DNA from: Lentisphaeria bacterium
GTDB lineage: Bacteria > Verrucomicrobiota > Lentisphaeria > Victivallales > JAADHT01
Direction: 5' to 3'
Assembly: GCA_015486135.1 (NCBI GenBank)
Contig: WFSE01000051.1
Location: 1 to 42,690 of the forward strand
DNA length: 42,690 bases
This document shows positions 41,106 through 42,690 of this stretch, one piece after another. The notes beneath the pieces were generated by a model. It did no database searches and was not told the origin of the DNA. It saw nothing but the letters and a program-made list of their open reading frames with translations. The stretch's first letter is position 1. Each line of letters begins with the position of its first letter. Made by a program: the position numbers and the translations under genes.

Positions 41106-42190
41106 AACATATCGTTGAAATAGATAAAAAGGTCGTGGCCAGAGCCAAACAGCTCCTGGCGATGGACTCCGCGGATGCCGCGGCGGACCTCTTCCGACAG
41201 GCGTACGGCGTCAAACTCGACACCGTGGGCCCCACCGTCTATCTCCGCGGACTGGTCGAATTCAGCAATATCTGCTCCCGCAACTGCCTCTACTGCGGCA
41301 TCCGGAAAAGCAATCGCAACACGCCACGGTTCCGCCTCTCAAAAGAGGAGATACTGGACGCGGCCCGGTGGACCTACCAAAACCAATACGGCTCGCTGGT
41401 ACTCCAGTCCGGCGAACGGAACGACGACGAATTCATCGACTTCGTCGAGGATACCCTCCGCGAAATCAAAAAAATCGGCGGCGGCGCGCTCGGTGTCACA
41501 ATCTCCCTCGGAGAACAGACACGCGAAACATATCAACGCTGGTTCGACGCCGGCGCACACCGATACCTGCTCAGAATCGAAACCACGAACCCGACCCTTT
41601 ACGCCATACTACACCCGGACGGCGACAACCTCGAGAAACGAGCGCGCTGTCTGACCGCCCTCCGAGATGTAGGCTACCAAGTCGGCACCGGGGTCATGAT
41701 CGGGCTGCCCGAACAGACTATCGACGACTTGGCGCGCGATATCGCGTTCTTTAAAGCCATGGATATCGACATGATTGGCATGGGGCCGTTTATTCCGCAC
41801 CACGACACCCCGCTCGCGGATCTCGCGGAATCCTTCGACCCCGAAAAACAGTTCAACTTGGCGCTCAGAATGATCGCCGCCACAAGAATCATCCTCGAAG
41901 ACGTGAACATCGCCGCCGCCACCGCCCTCCAAGCGCTGAAAGAGGACGGACGCGAACGGGCCCTCAAGGCCGGCGCGAACATCATCATGCCGAACGTAAC
42001 CGCCACGAAATACCGGAGAGCCTACCAGCTATACGACAACAAGCCTTGCCTCGACGAGAATTCCAACCAGTGCAAGACATGCCTCGCCAACCGCATCCTC
42101 TCGCAAGGCGAATCCATCGGTTTGGGACAGTGGGGCGACGCCCCCCATTTCGCCGCGCGCGTGAACCCCGAAAAACGGAAGCTGTCATGA
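41102..42190 (+). CDS. hydE: [FeFe] hydrogenase maturase HydE
   Basis: This 362-residue radical SAM protein processes the HydG product on the way to the di-iron subcluster. The cluster motif is CSRNCLYCGIRKSN. Further landmarks are VLQSGERNDDEFIDF, LSLGEQTRE-type TISLGEQTRETY, YLLRIETTNPTLYAILHP, IGMGPFIPHHDTPLA and ATKYRRAYQLYDNKPC. The start is TTG at 41102, overlapping the hydG stop by four bases; an ATG at 41162 would remove conserved N-terminal residues. The ATGA overlap with the next gene shows translational coupling. Confidence 0.95.
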   Translation: MKHIVEIDKKVVARAKQLLAMDSADAAADLFRQAYGVKLDTVGPTVYLRGLVEFSNICSRNCLYCGIRKSNRNTPRFRLSKEEILDAARWTYQNQYGSLVLQSGERNDDEFIDFVEDTLREIKKIGGGALGVTISLGEQTRETYQRWFDAGAHRYLLRIETTNPTLYAILHPDGDNLEKRARCLTALRDVGYQVGTGVMIGLPEQTIDDLARDIAFFKAMDIDMIGMGPFIPHHDTPLADLAESFDPEKQFNLALRMIAATRIILEDVNIAAATALQALKEDGRERALKAGANIIMPNVTATKYRRAYQLYDNKPCLDENSNQCKTCLANRILSQGESIGLGQWGDAPHFAARVNPEKRKLS

Positions 42191-42690
42191 AAAATCAACG
42201 CGTCGAAAAAGACATGATTGGAGAAATGGCGATTCCGGAAAACGCCCTCTACGGCATCCATTCCGCCCGCGCCGCCGCGAATTTCGCGGCCGCCGGAAGA
42301 CCTGTGGCGCCGGAGTTGATCCACGCGTTCGGATTCGTCAAACTGGCGTGCGCCATTACGAACCACGACCTGGGCTTCATCGACGACCCGACCTTCCAAG
42401 CCATACAACAGGCCTGCGAGGAACTCGCGGAAGGCGAACTCGACGAGCACTTCGTAACCGACGCCCTCCAAGGCGGCGCCGGAACCTCCACCAATATGAA
42501 CGTCAACGAGGTCATCGCCAACCGAGCCCTCCAAATCCTAGGGAAAAACCCCGGCGACTACGACGCCATACACCCCATCGAGACCGTCAATCTGCACCAG
42601 TCCACCAACGACACCTACCCTACCGCGCTCAAAGTCGCCGCGATATTCGCGATTAAGGAACTCGAGAAAAAACTCGTCGCGCTCATCGAA
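42187..42690 (+). CDS. aspA: Aspartate ammonia-lyase (3' truncated by window)
   Basis: The first 168 residues of a fumarase/aspartase-superfamily enzyme that deaminates aspartate to fumarate and ammonium are present. The start is MKNQRVEKDMIGEMAIP, then NALYGIHSARAAANFA, the substrate-binding GGAGTSTNMNVNEVIANRA and LHQSTNDTYPTALKVAA. TSTNMN favours aspartase or fumarase C; GEMAIPENALYGI and the hyd context favour aspartase. The signature loop GSS...P lies beyond the window. The ATGA overlap with hydE places it in the maturation operon, a neighbourhood I recall from clostridial hyd operons. It may supply ammonium for the H-cluster bridgehead amine (inference). Confidence 0.88.
   Translation, partial: MKNQRVEKDMIGEMAIPENALYGIHSARAAANFAAAGRPVAPELIHAFGFVKLACAITNHDLGFIDDPTFQAIQQACEELAEGELDEHFVTDALQGGAGTSTNMNVNEVIANRALQILGKNPGDYDAIHPIETVNLHQSTNDTYPTALKVAAIFAIKELEKKLVALIE

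Noticed and set aside
1-42690. CRISPR array or cas genes, prophage genes, rRNA operon
   Set aside because: No regularly spaced direct repeats, no cas or phage structural motifs and no rRNA signature sequences were seen on either strand.

Overview
The window reads as a piece of chromosome from a strictly anaerobic, hydrogen-metabolising bacterium. The signs are a trimeric [FeFe] hydrogenase with its maturases, an oxygen-sensitive class III ribonucleotide reductase, Rex, and a NifA-like/sigma-54 nitrogen module. A degenerate eukaryote-type kinase with a zinc ribbon and beta-helix, a large transglutaminase-like lipoprotein, and several AAA ATPases of the DUF4143 type recall the PVC group (Lentisphaerota, Kiritimatiellota, Planctomycetota), but this placement is only an inference. 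No rRNA or tRNA gene was recognised.

Layout. 1-1300 is AT-rich and patchy: the end of a uracil-DNA-glycosylase-like gene, a small relic ORF, and a PIN toxin with a small partner. 1523-5200 (minus) is a housekeeping run: selD, an rdgC-like gene, an MBL-fold hydrolase and rfaE2. 5368-8586 is the anaerobic RNR locus: NrdR boxes, nrdD, a separate 50-residue gene carrying the glycyl-radical loop that nrdD lacks, and nrdG. 8646-12578 encodes a lipoprotein with two transglutaminase-like halves, the second catalytically dead. 12592-13747 is a decayed ISL3-type element. 13760-19259 holds a CrtI-like oxidoreductase, a GAF/AAA+/Fis activator, a sigma-54 promoter, amtB and a PII gene. 19406-21880 is a membrane pseudokinase. 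22140-25822 is a candidate 6S RNA followed by rarA, a 5-formyl-THF cyclo-ligase gene and rny. 26098-26781 is larB with a possible pseudoknot leader. 26900-30830 is a repeat-rich island with two DUF4143 ATPases and a miniature, internally deleted third copy. 31102-42690 is the hydrogen regulon: Rex operator, rex, hydC, hydB, hydA, a hydrogenase-like histidine kinase, two regulators, hydG, hydE and aspA, which runs off the window.

How it works together. Rex probably couples the NADH/NAD ratio to the NAD-linked hydrogenase. The H-cluster-domain kinase and two receiver proteins form a candidate H2- or redox-sensing relay embedded in the operon and lacking any DNA-binding output. HydG and HydE build the H-cluster; hydF is not in the window. 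The GAF/AAA+ activator probably drives the sigma-54 promoter of amtB and the PII gene.

The most notable observations are the split class III RNR, the embedded hydrogenase-kinase relay, the dead second transglutaminase half, the pseudokinase, and a family of short dispersed repeats. The repeats share CTGAATAATTGGC-type ends, abut stop codons and in one case supply the start codon of a regulator.
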